DNA of 64,000 nucleotides from Spirometra erinaceieuropaei (Eukaryota; Platyhelminthes; Cestoda; Diphyllobothriidea; Diphyllobothriidae). This document shows, one piece after another, positions 36,115-47,574 of this stretch. Position 1 is the stretch's first letter. Each line of letters begins with the position of its first letter. The stretch spans positions 477,943 to 541,942 of the forward strand of contig CACRXP010000007.1 in NCBI GenBank assembly GCA_902702965.1. The letters are read 5' to 3'. Both the position numbers and the translations under genes were made by a program. The notes under the pieces were generated by a model. The model was not told the DNA's origin, did not search any database, and saw only the letters and a list, made by a program, of their open reading frames with translations.

Positions 36115-36345
36115 GATCGTCGATTTCGACAATGTCCACCGTGAGCTCCTCAGCAGGGTGAGGGCAGGGACAGTGACTTGCAGGGCGCAGCATCTACCAC
36201 CTTCCCTCACCCTCCTCCTTCTCCTCCACCACCTCGATCCAGTGCCATGATCAGGTCATGAAGGCCGGAAGTGTCAGAGGCAGCAGGTGGCTGACACGAC
36301 GCAAACCCGTATCCACAACCCCTAGTCTGCAGCAAACAATTTAAC
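36115..36345 (+). repeat. Dispersed GC-rich repeat R1, copy 3
   Basis: TTTGATCGTCGATTTCGACA, ATGTCCACCGTGAGCTCC, 'GCGCAGCATCTACCAC', GTGGCTGACACGACGC and CAGCAAACAATTTAACAGG correspond in order to the copy at 60.0 kb. Confidence 0.6.
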
Positions 36346-36583
36346 AGGATTTCACACATGAACAAATACGGAGGGGGAAGGGATGCGGCTCGAATTCGAA
36401 CTGGTGCGACGAGAGCCTGTGACTACGCACGCCACCACACTCCATAATTTGTGGGTACGCATTCCGACAACGCCTTCCGCACTCCGATACCGGCCTTATG
36501 TTGGCTCGGCTTCGGGGCAAAGACCACCATGCACGAATATGTAGAATACTTATCTAGGGTAGGAGAGGGGAATTTGGACACCC

Positions 36584-37144
36584 TTACATTGCAAGTAGTC
36601 CTGTGTTGTATTGCAGCCTGGTCAGGATTAGGATTACGAGGACAAGGGATAAGGGGAAAGTTAACCTCTGGAATTTAGCATGAGGCCAACCTCGGCCCGA
36701 GGGGTGGAAGTCCACATTCCATCTCCAAACCTTACATTTACGAGACTGTGTGCCGCAAATGAACAGATACTTGGGGTTTAAACTGCAGCGCCGAAAATCC
36801 CAATTTCTGTTGATTTTTAGCACTTTTGTTTGATCACACGCCCACCCACACCAACATTCAATCTGTATTTCCCCTCGTAGCAATTTTTTAATCACTTCTG
36901 GCGACTCGTCCGTGTGGATTACTGCGAAATCGTGAACGGGGCGCCATTTGTCGATGCCTTCGGAGATTTGTCTGAAATAAACATACCACGGACTTATTAA
37001 ACATATAAAATTAGATAAACACCAAATTTGTGGACAAACCTTCGCCTTCGAACTTTCAAAAGTGAAGGGCCTCTTCATAAGCCACGCCTCATCATACACG
37101 CTGACGTCGGATCCTAACACGCTAACTCCAAACTGTCTCGTCAA
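36584..37144 (-). other. Unidentified open frame, possible exon(s)
   Basis: The longest open frame in this stretch (186 codons) outside recognised elements. Two parts look protein-like: an N-terminal GSDVSVYDEAWLMKRPFTFE segment and a middle GIDKWRPVHDFAVIHTDESP segment followed by EVIKKLLRGEIQIECWCGWA. Between them are a possible donor (AAGGTTTGT) and acceptor (TTATTTCAG), but the two segments do not join in phase across them. I do not recognise the family. It could be exons of a host gene, an old element or chance. Confidence 0.25.
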
Positions 37145-37494
37145 CTGACTACTGAATTAACACTCGACGATGTTTTCAGTCTTGCGCAATGAATTGTGGA
37201 AGGCCTTGTCATCGTGAAAAGCACAGCAGACGTCCAATTTCTCCTGCGCTTGGGCAACTATGCACTTTGCGTTCATCGTTTTCCTCAGATGTAAATCATT
37301 TCAGTTTTCCAGACAGAGTTTTGCATTTAAGCAAAACAAAGATAATTCATACGGCATAATAAGAAAAGTGCTTGGTTTATGGCAGTTTTTGAATAGATTA
37401 ATTGGCCCGAATGTGAAAAAGCACCTCCACCTTGATATACATCACTTCCACGCAACTGTAGGGAAGTCGTGGGTAGATTTAACACTCTAACCTC

Positions 37495-37870
37495 TTAACC
37501 TATGAGCTCTGACCGAAAAGCTTTAATTTTTTCCCAGCTTGCGCGAGTGAATTACTCGACATCATTCTGAAACTTTCACTAAAAGGGAACTTGACAGTCA
37601 GTTGGTGGATTCTAAATTGTCTACTTAGGAAATACTGCTCATTTAGTAAGCCCCCTTAGTCAGAATTAGTGAAGTCCGTACGTTGCAGTAGGCTGCGCGG
37701 GTAACATAAATCATTTGAGATTAAATTCACGGCTCCCGGTGGGGTCTCGTAGCTCCGGAGGTTAGAGCATCGACTGTACTTAAGCCTTTCCATTGCCCTC
37801 AAGGTTTTGCATTTGGTAACAATCGGGAGATGGCACCCAAATATGCGTTGCCTAGAAATAATGCCTGCCT
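37495..37870 (+). repeat. tRNA-like SINE repeat S, copy 1
   Basis: It shares with 39,560-39,900 and 43,380-43,600 the block TGGTGGATTCTAAATTGT-TAC, 'GCAGTAGGCTGC-CGGGTAACA' and a tRNA-like stretch at about 37,743 (TCTCGTAGCTCCGGAGGTTA, GAGCAT). The tRNA-like half is decayed. Confidence 0.55.
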
Positions 37871-39409
37871 CATCTATTTGCGTAGGTTATAGCCCTACAT
37901 ATTTATTGTTTCATCCGAGCTCAGTTCCATCTGACCTTCAGTTCACATGCTGCCTCACCTAGATTATCATAGTCTCGAACAGTTGAGATGCGATCACTGT
38001 AGACCCAGCCATGGTTAATCAAGCTTGACCTAGGCTTACACGACTGATGAGTGGCAGCATTAATGGGGTTGCGGCTAAATCTAACCATACCTAAGGAGAT
38101 AAGCGAAACGATCGCTGTAGACCTACACTAGCAATATCATTCTTGACTATTGCTTTCTGAGGTGTGGAGCAACCGCATTTGTCGGTATCCGGCTTAATCT
38201 ACGCCAACATAACTTATGATATGTTAGCGTCCACATCTAGACCTGTATAGTTTAGGATAGTTGTGAAACAATATCTGCAGACCAACTCTACTATTATTAA
38301 CATTGACATCCGGATACGCAGCTGAGGACCGACCGCTATGGTGCATTTGCGACATAAAATATTTTAGACAGGCTGTTTTGGGTGGGCGGATTTTTTGGGT
38401 GCCATCTCCCGATTGTTACCGAATGCGTAACCCTCAAAGATTATTCCAAGACACTAAGACCCTTCGCCGATCCTGGTCTTGGGACGTTCTCGACCTACTG
38501 CCCCAAGGTACACTTCCGCTGCACATTTGGGCAGTGTATTGTTTACGGCTGAATATGTAAGAACTCTTTGGCATTACAAATTATGACCCTCTTTATTTTC
38601 GCCATTTTAATGTGGACATTATTTTCAACATTTAAGGATAAAGTTAAACGAATTCAGCGCCTTTGTGTAGGAATTGCCCAAAAAGGAATTGCTTTGTCGA
38701 TTTTTTACTCCAGTGACCACCTCAGTCAGTAGCCTCCGCGAGGCCATTCGATTTCTTTTTTAGCACGCACTTATAAACATCGCTAGTTATTTTCTTTTAG
38801 CACAGCTCCTCTCCGGAGTAAGTAACCCCGGCCATAAACCATACCCTTGCCCACTAAAATGCAATAGTGCCAACTGATTCATCGCCAAGAACGCCGCGAC
38901 CGAAGAAAGTTGTCGCCTCAAGGCTTGAACTGTCCCAATTCATCAACAGTTGCTGGCTCCTGTGTAGCTGCACGTCGACAATATGGTATTCTTCGAAACT
39001 GATGTCGATTTCATGTAGCCGCCGTCATCCCCGTCGCCATAGTAGCCGTGATGTACACTCGGCGTAGTCGTTCCTACGTCAGCTGTGTTTCACCACTTAT
39101 TTTGGCATCGAAACTTGCGTGCGTGAAGCCGCGTTTCACTTATGTGTACCGACGCCGCAGTTGCTGCTGGTGTATCCTAGCAAGGTTGCTAAAGTGTAGG
39201 ATTTTTTCCGGGGTCATGTCCTACCTGACTGATATACCCGACAAAATTCACTGGTGAGATCTAGGACTGTCTTCTTTGTCATCGTCTGATGCCAGTATCC
39301 GCCCAGTCGTAGTCGCTGCCCCCCGATAAATCATACTAGGCGACCTCTGTCCTCTTTTTCGAGTTTTCGTGGGTACCTCAAGCCACTGACCAGTGTTTTC
39401 TGGTACTTT

Positions 39410-39600
39410 GCATCAGGTTCTCCGATCGCAGACTACTGCGCACCTCGCTAACCACCATTGGCGACCATTGCATCATCATTTCCGAATATCGTGTTTGGTG
39501 GAATATTTGCTATGCTTATGGAGTGATTTGTTAAAAGTATTTTACATATGAAATTGGATGTCAGTCAGAATTTTGGGTCTGACCGAGAGGCTTGAAATTA
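39410..39600 (+). repeat. Dispersed repeat H, copy 2 (empty site for the telomere-repeat element)
   Basis: It reads through the position where copy 1 carries the 273-bp insertion: CATTGCATCATCATTTCCGA followed by ATATCGTGTTTGGTGG. Confidence 0.6.
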
Positions 39601-39900
39601 TTGTCGGCTTGCAGAGGTGAATTATTCGACATCAGTTATAAACGCTTACTAAAATGGGACTAGTCAGTCATCTGGTGGATTCTAAATTGTTTACTTGGGA
39701 AATACTGCTTACTGAGTCAGCTTACTGATTCAGCTTACTGAGTCAAAATTGGTGAATTCTTTACTTAGCAGCAGGCTGTACGGCTAGCATAACTCAAATG
39801 TGATCGAATTCCCGACTCCCCGTGGGGCATCGTAGCCCAGGTGGTTCGAGCTTTGCCTGTGCCGACGCCTTACCCTGGCGGATTTTTTATAATATTTTGT
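39600..39900 (+). repeat. tRNA-like SINE repeat S, copy 2, with short tandem repeat
   Basis: Same order as copy 1. Between the two parts, at about 39,710-39,746, a 15-bp unit (ACTGAGTCAGCTTACTG type) is repeated about 2.5 times. The tRNA-like region is at 39,825-39,880 and is heavily mutated. Confidence 0.5.
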
Positions 39901-40189
39901 GTCAAGCTCTACAAACGCACACTAATTCGCACTTCGTTGACCGCTATTGGCGACGGTTTCCTTGCCAGTCACCCGCATGTAATTATCTCCGCCGGGACCC
40001 ACCTTCTCCCTGGCGCTGACTGGAATTGGGGTGTTTCACTCTCCCCCACTCCCCCCCCCAAACCCGAGCTACAGCTTAATTATCTATTTGCCCGTATCTT
40101 TCGATTCATTACTTCAATAGCCCTATAAATGTTTAGGCCTGAAGAGACTTGATCGACAGCAGACGTACGCTCGCCAAATTGCCTTTTGA

Positions 40190-40770
40190 ATTTCCTTCCC
40201 ATTTGTGAATATAGTGGTTGGTGGATTATTTGTTATGCTGGTGGAGCGCTCCTGACTTACTATTACTAAAGACGTATTTCGCCTATGAAATTAGATATCA
40301 GTCAGCGTTTTGGGTCAAAATTTAATGAGAGGGCTGCTCGTGACTGTTACCATTCCACTTCCTCCACATATACGTCAGATGTGCCTGCTCGTATCTGAGG
40401 GAAACAAATATGCCTCGCGCGACAGAGTCATTTTTGCACTTTTTATGATTTTGTATAGTGATTTTCTCCACTGTTCCTTCGATTACACAATCAAATAATC
40501 GAAATTCAGACCTCTCAAACGTTCTCTGACAGTTTTCCTTCTATCGCAATGATCTACCACGTTCAGTGTGAAATTCAGCCGACTAATCTTCAAAGGTCAT
40601 TTTTACATTCAAGAGTAGTAGCGGAGTGTGGCCCTTTAGGGGTCCCCTGGCTCCAGATTTCGAGTTCCTAAAACAATTCTTCTATTCCTCTTAAACAATC
40701 TCACGAGTTTAGCTCGCCAATTCTTGCGTGACAGCCTGCGATATTTCCGAATCACATGCCGATGTCCCTG
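40190..40770 (+). repeat. Dispersed repeat H, copy 3
   Basis: GTGGATTATTTGTTATGC, AAATTAGATATCAGTCAGCG, CTCGCGCGACAGAGTCA and CACATGCCGATGTCCC are in the same order as copy 1 at 35.4-36.1 kb. Confidence 0.55.
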
Positions 40771-41451
40771 GTTCCTCCCGTAACCTGACCTGATCTTTCA
40801 TATCCATTCACGTATATGAAGAATGTTTATTTTGGGCAGGACTTGGGACTGTGCGCGTCCCGTATTTTCGATCTTCGCGCACTAGGCTCCAGTCTTATTC
40901 GACCTTTTTTGCAATGACAGGTCATTGTGCCGCACTTTAAGTGCTTTGCATTGCTCTAAACCTTATACCGGCAACCTTGCTTTTCGTCAATTTTAACCCC
41001 ATTTCCCTTATTTCTTCTCGTCCACTCTGAATCCGATCTGTCATGCACTTCGTTTGATCGATTTTGTCGATTAATACATCATGATTTCCGGAAATCATGA
41101 TTGGTGGGGTGATTTTTTGCTTGTGTTGATTTTTTGCAGTCCTTGTCTTACAGCCGTTTTTCTCACATAGGGTAGTATTCAAGTCTCGGCCATAATTTTG
41201 ATCTGTAACTTTCATACCCATTCGGCTGCTCCGATCCTGATAGACCAGCCTTAAGCTTCCTCGTTCTTTGTCGTCTGCTAGATTAGTAAACATGTTTTCC
41301 TGATTCATTGACTACGTACTCTCCAAATATCTCATCCAATGATTAATATATGACGGTCCTCGATGTACATAATGTTTGCCCACGCAAAAAACTAAGTAAA
41401 TATGACAGTAGAAATAGAATAGCGTTTAAAGATAGTATTTTAACAGACTTT

Positions 41452-41846
41452 GGTCAGATGTGGTTTGGTAGCCCCACCTGAAGTAAGCAAACCCCAGTCA
41501 TCTCTAATACTAGACCGATGGTAATAGGGGGTTTTACAGGTTGGGCCGGGGAACGCACAGGCGACGAGGTCAAGTAGCTGTATGTAAAAGAAAAGCTATT
41601 GGAAGTGCGTGGTTGTACTTTCAATGGTTGAGAAATATTTGTGCTAACTCCTAACACTAACGCTGATCCCTAACTATAACCCTTTATCCTAAACCCCAAC
41701 CGCTAACCCCAGCTTTTAATTCTAACCCTAACTCCTAACCATAACCCCTAACCGTTATCCCTGACCATAACACCTAACCCTAACCCTTAACCCAACCGCA
41801 ACAGTGTTGTGTTCATCCTGTGGGGCTACCAAACCAAATCTTACCC
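41452..41846. mobile_element. Miniature inverted-repeat element with internal telomere-like repeats, copy B
   Basis: The left end GGTCAGATGTGGTTTGGTAG and the right end CTACCAAACCAAATCTTACC are inverted complements, continuing into CCCCAC. The interior is in reverse orientation to copy A: unique ~180 bp first (CAGGCGACGAGGTCAAGTAG, CAATGGTTGAGAAATATTTG), then about 170 bp of degenerate CCCTAA units at 41,641-41,812. Flanking AGACTTT (41,445) and AGAGTTT (41,847) fit a 7-bp target duplication with one mismatch. Non-coding. Confidence 0.8.
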
Positions 41847-41849
41847 AGA

Positions 41850-43200
41850 GTTTATATTTCAATATCTCTTAAGTGTTTGTGTAATTTCAGGTTTGGAGGT
41901 ACACCAACATCCAAAGCAGTTTCCCGAGAATTCGTTGTAGTATTTACGCATTAAATTGATTGAGATGCCGTTCAAAAAAGCAAACAGGATTTTTTTCTGA
42001 TTTCGTCGTTATGTGCGTCATAGTAAAAAACGCCTTCATACGGACTCATGTCGCAAGGCGGGTCCGTGACTAAGAAATCTAGAAAAAATCAACAGATGTT
42101 ATCGTAAACATACTATTTTCTTGAATAACTGACGTGGTGTGCATTCCGAGGTGGTATAATGAAAAAGAGAAGGCTTTTCGGAAAGTCGAGTTGCACTCAC
42201 GTCAGTCGACATAGTCTGCCGATCTCATTTCGTCTGACGGCGAGTCGGTGGCACCGACCTGAACATTTGCAGGTACAAGTCGATTTTCCGAAGAGCATTC
42301 TCCTTTTCTTTCTAGCACTATCTGCATACAGAAAAAAGGTTCCTCTGTTAAATTACTCCGCCCTTTTCGCTTTTTCTGTATGACGCTAAGTTTCAGATCG
42401 GGCTTCAAAAATATCGCCTAATACATCATGGTTTTCAAAGTTTTCATTCGATTGTCCATAAAAACAGATTCCGTATTAATTTTTTACTAAAACTTTTAAA
42501 ATGACATACGCCAAGTGGTATGTATTTAGGCGTTGTTTTTATGTTTGGGTCACATTTGAAGACTCACCTCGACAGGACACTCGTCATCGAATAAAGCGAA
42601 CATCCACAACAAATGTCAGCGACGATTATGAATGCTCGGCAGAGTAGCCATACAGATACTGATATTTTGCTGAAATTACCAATGTTTTGTTCGTTCCATT
42701 TCTACATTACGTATGTGCAGAAGCTTGATCGCACGAAAAGTATGGTTATTGATGCTCAAAAACTGAAAATGGCTATTCGTCGGTAGTCAGTTCTGTGACG
42801 GCAAATATAAATTTCCAAGCGGCAAAACAACTTAAGCCCATTTAAACGAGGGATTGCCTGTGTGCTTTATTACTGCCCCTTAGGGCGCCATATCGCACAG
42901 ATTTGCTGATCTGATTTTTTAAATTCGAAAAAAACGTCTGGTTCTCCAAAAATGACCTATGTGTTAGCAAACTGATTCCCACGGCAATCATCTGACAAAA
43001 AATTCATTTTCAAGTGCAGAAAGCTCTGTGTAGTATAACTTCTGAGGGTAAATTACTCTGCTCTCAAATAAAAACACACTCAGATGCGCGATCGAAGTCC
43101 AAGACAGGTATTAGCACGGAAAATTACCCGAGTATATCGCGACGCCCATTTTCGTTCACATTTATGAGTATTTTGCTTGGTAAAATTACGTGGACATAGT
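41850..43200. other. No gene recognised
   Basis: AT-rich sequence. Overlapping open frames at 42,159-42,383 (+) and 42,202-42,408 (-) have no known motifs. Confidence 0.4.
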
Positions 43201-43261
43201 TTTTTCCATAAGAAAAGGATATTTCATAGACGGTTTGGTAGATTTTGAATAATTCATATTG

Positions 43262-43372
43262 ACCCAACTGCGAAAAATCCGCCGCCTCAGTGGGATTCGA
43301 ACCCACGCAGTAAGGGGAAGGTTTTAGTACAGCCAATGCTCTAACCACTTGAGTTACGAGGCCGAAGCAGGT
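43262..43372 (-). repeat. tRNA-like SINE repeat S, copy 3 (reverse)
   Basis: The minus strand has CTCGTAACTCAAGTGGTTAG (A-box-like), TTGGCTGTACTAA and GGGTTCGAATCCCA (intact B-box and T-arm). Sequence 3' of the tRNA part (CGCAGTTGGGTCAATA) matches that of copy 4. The acceptor arm is not fully paired. Confidence 0.6.
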
Positions 43373-43379
43373 AATCCCG

Positions 43380-43610
43380 CTTGGGCAGTCAACTTACTGT
43401 ATCAGATTTGGTGGATTCCAGACGTTGCAGTAGGTTGCACGGGTAACTTGATCCAAATGTGATTAAACTCTTGTCGTCCGGCGGCGCCTCGTAGCTCAAG
43501 TGGTTAGAGCGTTGGCTGTACTAAGGCCTTCCCCTTGCTGTTCTGGGTTCGAATCCCATCGAGGCGCCGGCTCTTTCACAGTTGGGACAATAGGAAAAGG
43601 ATACTTCCTT
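43380..43610 (+). repeat. tRNA-like SINE repeat S, copy 4, best-preserved tRNA-like fold
   Basis: At 43,484-43,569 a 7-bp acceptor stem (CGCCTCG/CGAGGCG), a D stem GCTC/GAGC and a T arm with TTCGAAT between GGG and CCC are all present, with consensus A and B boxes. The anticodon arm (TTGGCTGTACTAAGGCC) does not form a normal 5-bp stem, and the variable region is long. The same sequence occurs in three other repeats here. I therefore call it a SINE head rather than a tRNA gene. It lies 110 bp from copy 3 in inverted orientation. Confidence 0.6.
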
Positions 43611-43619
43611 GAAGAGATT

Positions 43620-44500
43620 GGAAGAGCAAGCGAAATGCCCAACATACGGACGTCCGAAAATTCGCCTGTCAGCTTTTGTCATCAAGTAGGTCAGGTACTG
43701 TATGTTTGTCTTTTTAGGGTAAGGGGATACCATTCTAACAGCAGGTATGTTTGCCGTGATGGCATTGTGGGGAGTTCTACTGTCAGGGGTACACATTTGG
43801 CCGATCAGACCCGTGCGATATATGAATATTCTAAAGACAGATGAAGCTTGCGTGATGAGGTATTTGGGCACCATGAGTTCTGGTTCCCGGTCTCTGGGCG
43901 ATGGACCCCCAGATGACTAACCAGGTCTGTGTGAGGTGAGAAAACGGGACCGCAGTGAGGTGGGAGTTTGAAATGGGTGGTGGTGTGTCGTTTGATGTTA
44001 GACGCGTTGTTCCTGTCGTCCAGCGAAGTTCACCCGTGTCTGCAATGTCCGTTGCTATTGTGAACTCGATTGCACGTCATCGGTGCGCAGCGCTTGAGTC
44101 TTGCAGATACATCTCTTGGCCTTGGCAGCGGCTATTCGATTGGCCTCAAAGATGGCTGCTCCATTCTATACGGCAGTTCGCCATGCTTGTGGATATTCTG
44201 CGGGCACTCCCAGATCTCTGTGTACGATTAGAGGCGTTTAAATGACATCTTGGATGTGTCCTCTTAGTGATGCTTTCGTACACCTCGTCTGCGACCATCC
44301 GTGTCTCCGTTACCTTAGAATAGTTGATTGGGCAGGCCCTCCCATTCCATCTAAACAGTGTGGCAGTTCTGTCGTATTTTTACCCGCCTCGACATAGCGT
44401 GGATACTGAGGACGCCGGCTTCTCTTCTGCCACTTCGTCTTCCGTATCCCTTGGAGACAGTTGTGATGAAAAATTTTGAGTTTCCTTGTTTGGTTCTTGT
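43620..44500. other. No gene recognised
   Basis: Short open frames only. Nothing recognisable. Confidence 0.35.
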
Positions 44501-44504
44501 GTAC

Positions 44505-44690
44505 TGTCCTGCTTCCTGTCGTCTTGACTCTGTCTTCCCTCCGCATCAGGGTTGGTGAGGGGAGTGAGAATGCGCCAGACGCGGCGAAAGTCCTCCACCT
44601 ATATAACCTAAGTCACTCATATGTCACCGGTTCTGCGTCCATCATGCTGTGAGGCACATGCTTAATATCGTGGTTGGAGACGGTCGAACA
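44505..44690. repeat. Unidentified repeat shared with 26,505-26,655
   Basis: TCGTCTTGACTCTGTCTT, ATGCTGTGAGGCACATGC and GGAGACGGTCGAACA correspond to the other copy. The reverse-strand frame at 44,380-44,598 is acidic and Gln/Glu-rich, with no known domain. Confidence 0.4.
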
Positions 44691-44842
44691 GGTGAGGCTT
44701 CATGACATGGGTAACGAGTAGTAGATGAACAGCAGGTTAAATTTGAACAAAAAATCAATACGAAATCGATAAGGCCATTAGTCGGGACACGCATCGTCTG
44801 GTCAGTGAGCAGACAACAATAAGACTCAATAAAAACGTGCTT

Positions 44843-45205
44843 CTATATACATAGGTGTGTGGAAAGCAAAAGAATAAGGATTTCCAGGGCAGAGCCAGGT
44901 TTATGATATGGCATAAATATTTTCACAGGCCAGTTTTTAATGCCCACGTTAAATCCACATAAAGAACAAGGCGCTTTAAATGTTTCTGGTAACCATTTAC
45001 TGCAACAAGAACAGATGGGCCCTCCTCGTTTATCTAAAGTCCAAAATATCAAGTTATTTCGTAGCCAATGACTTATTATGCAATAATTAGGGATGAATTG
45101 TTTCCGAATTTCGAATGGTATTAAGTTCCCCATAGAAGTGGTATCCACCGATGCATAACGAATGCGCAATTGAATGTGAACATACCTGCCGCGATGGTTA
45201 TGCAC
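44843..45205 (-). other. Unidentified open frame with Cys pairs
   Basis: A 120-codon frame containing ICSCCSKWLPETFKAPCSLC, a C-x-C-C ... C-x2-C arrangement that could bind zinc. No family was recognised and no splice context is clear. Probably a chance or decayed frame. Confidence 0.2.
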
Positions 45206-45439
45206 TCGTGCCTAGTAGTGAGAAATCATACGTAATAGTAGCAAGGGTATTTATGAAGAAACCTCCAGAGCCCGTCGAGTATGTAATAGAGGAGTTTATT
45301 CGTTTGAATTTGCATTTATATTCGAACACATAGGTTTAACATCCGTTTATATCTGAGTAGTAGTATTTGGAAAAATGTCTTCCTCCAAACCTCGAATTGC
45401 GTGCATAAACCGGAAGTGCATTTACTGATCATGTGCTAT

Positions 45440-46310
45440 TTTTAGTAGAAAAAACCAGACAAGTATCACGTGACTTGAGACCGTTATATTCCAATAAATG
45501 AAATGAGTAACTGGACCGTTATTAAAAAAAGAGTTGCACTTTTCAAACTGCCTCATTCCAACTACTCTGCTTCGTTAGGATGACTGCGAATTGGGAGCAG
45601 GAAAACCAGAAGTAATGCAAAGATAATCTCGTGGGAAAAGGTTAGCCGATTGCCCCGGTGAAAGTTTTCCACAACAATGCGGTTGATGCCAATACTGTGT
45701 TCGTCTTGGTTCGAACCCCGGTCAGTCGACATTGGGTTGGCAAGTGATTAGCTGAAGATGGTGACTACGCAGTCGTCTAGTTGGTGTTGTCGTTGTACGT
45801 CAGGTAGAGTAACTAGAACTGTAACATAAATAAAAAACCGACTAGACTGCCGAAAAAAGGAGTGGCCATAAATGAACACTTCAAAAGTCCTCGTTATCAT
45901 ATGGGATATATCAGTAGGTTTGGTGTGCAGTTAGGTTTGTGCAGAAATGACTGTAATGTGGGATTAGCTTAAAGCAGAATTTCGCAGAGTAGCGACTAAT
46001 TTGCTCAGTAAAACTAGTATTCATAGCCCAGGCTATCTGGCACATTAAGGGAGAACTTTCCAGGACGCGTTGAGAAAACAGTATGAGAGTGCATTCAGTT
46101 AAATTTGCGTCATATCTTAAGTACTGAATTTATAGATGTGACGTTAGTTGCGATTTAACGTTAGTGTAGGTCTCTTCCCCTGTAAATTAGACTGCGCGCT
46201 CCTGATAGAACTGCAATCGCAGAGCTCGCATTACTTCTCGCAGCAGGAAAACAAGACGGGTATCACGTGGCTTGAAACTGCTTTTTTTAAATAAAATGAA
46301 CAGTTCGCGA
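45440..46310. other. No gene; a short repeated segment at both ends
   Basis: About 45,450-45,520 and 46,240-46,310 share 'AA-AC-AGAC-GGTATCACGTG-CTTGA-AC' followed by AATAAAATGAA-AG. It may be a dispersed repeat tail. The rest holds nothing recognisable. Confidence 0.4.
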
Positions 46311-46639
46311 CTGCACCACTGCCATATAAAAAGCTGTTTTTGCTTCTCGCGTCGGTTTGATCATCGTGTTTATGCCCAGCACCATTTGGTGCGTGTTTTC
46401 ACAGAACCCACCGTTCAGTGCACTGCTTGTGCTGAAATAAAGGAGAATTTCCTAAACGTCAGTGCAAATATAATTAGATCCACTAGATCGCCTCCTCCTC
46501 CTCTTTTTCTGTGTCTTCTTTAGCAGAGGTAAACCTGTAGGGGATAAACCACTCTGTGATTTAGCTTCAGGGAAAAAAATATGTGCGGGTATATGAGCGA
46601 GTAGAATGTGAAGATGGATGACAGTAGCCACGAGAATTT

Positions 46640-47150
46640 AGCTTAATGCTGAATTCCTATTGAACGTTGCGCCTAAGCATAACAGGTGTATTTTTAAAGT
46701 TGCAAAAATTCCCATTGAGCAGTTCAGAAGAGTGTGTGGCGAGCATACGCGTGCTTTCGATAAATTCTCATCGGGCCTGTAAGGGAATGAGGTGCGAACT
46801 GAAAGGTGTGGGTGATATGAGCAATCGATTACGGTTCGTCTTTTCAAACAAACTGGGTATGTGAATAGAGGGGGAACAGAGGAGGTAGTACGCGACAGCG
46901 GAGGGGGTTGGTTAGAGCCGTGCCAAAGGTTTGGGAAGGAGCGGACGGGGACGCAGAGACATGAATACGCAGTAGACGCGGAACGCCTCGTTGGGATCCA
47001 CACGATGCCCAGAATCAACCGTATGTGTGAGGATGGAGCTGTGCATGCTCTTAACTTCACCTTTCCTCAGCCATGCCGACAGGTGTTCTCGTATTCTTGT
47101 GCATAGGTGCCGACTCGTAAGACCAATATAGCCTGGAGGAAGTTTCGATT
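46640..47150 (-). pseudogene. Penelope-like element (family C): GIY-YIG fragment and 3' tail
   Basis: The minus strand at about 47,148-46,965 reads PPGYIGLTSRHLCTRIREHL, then SAWLRKGEVKSMHSSILTH and VDSGHRVDPNEAFRV. This is a clear YIG..T.R.L..R..EH endonuclease core, with the His-rich C-terminal part following. The open frame covering part of it is out of phase further on. The tail includes a hammerhead-like segment at 46,740-46,780 (CCGATGAGAATTTATCGAAA on the minus strand). Upstream RT sequence is missing. Confidence 0.7.
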
Positions 47151-47574
47151 TTATGGAGTAATTGCCTTGAAATTAATGGGACGGGGAAGGTCTGGTAGGA
47201 CTTATTAAAAAGAAGAACCCAGAATTACTAAGAACTTACAAAAAGCATTGGCGTCTATAGGTCAGATGTGACGTTACATTCGGGTCAGACCATGCGTTTT
47301 TTGGAAGTAGCAAACATGAACCAATGTAAGACAGGGCTGTTTGCTTATCTCCGCAACTCATTGAATCGGAGCATCAATCATTAATTATGATCGCCAATGC
47401 TTTTTGGCTCATACGGGGAAATGCTTAAACAGATTTGTCCCCTAAAAGATAAGGTGTAATCATCCTAGAGATGCGAAGAGTAACCGGAGGTGAATTTATG
47501 TTGTGAAAACAAACATACTTGGACGACGTATCTTCCTCGTTGAGTGTACGCCCAGCCAACATTCAAGTTATCCA

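Noticed and set aside
39710..39746. CRISPR-like or satellite array
   Set aside because: Only about 2.5 copies of a 15-bp unit without spacers; a local slippage repeat in a eukaryotic genome.
40937..41308. 123-codon reverse-strand frame containing ADD, considered as an RT palm
   Set aside because: The surrounding residues do not match any reverse transcriptase motif, and there are no neighbouring RT blocks.
43484..43569. A functional tRNA gene
   Set aside because: The anticodon arm does not form a normal stem, and the same sequence recurs as part of a longer dispersed repeat.
46861..47106. Plus-strand 81-codon frame
   Set aside because: It is the antisense shadow of the family-C GIY-YIG fragment.
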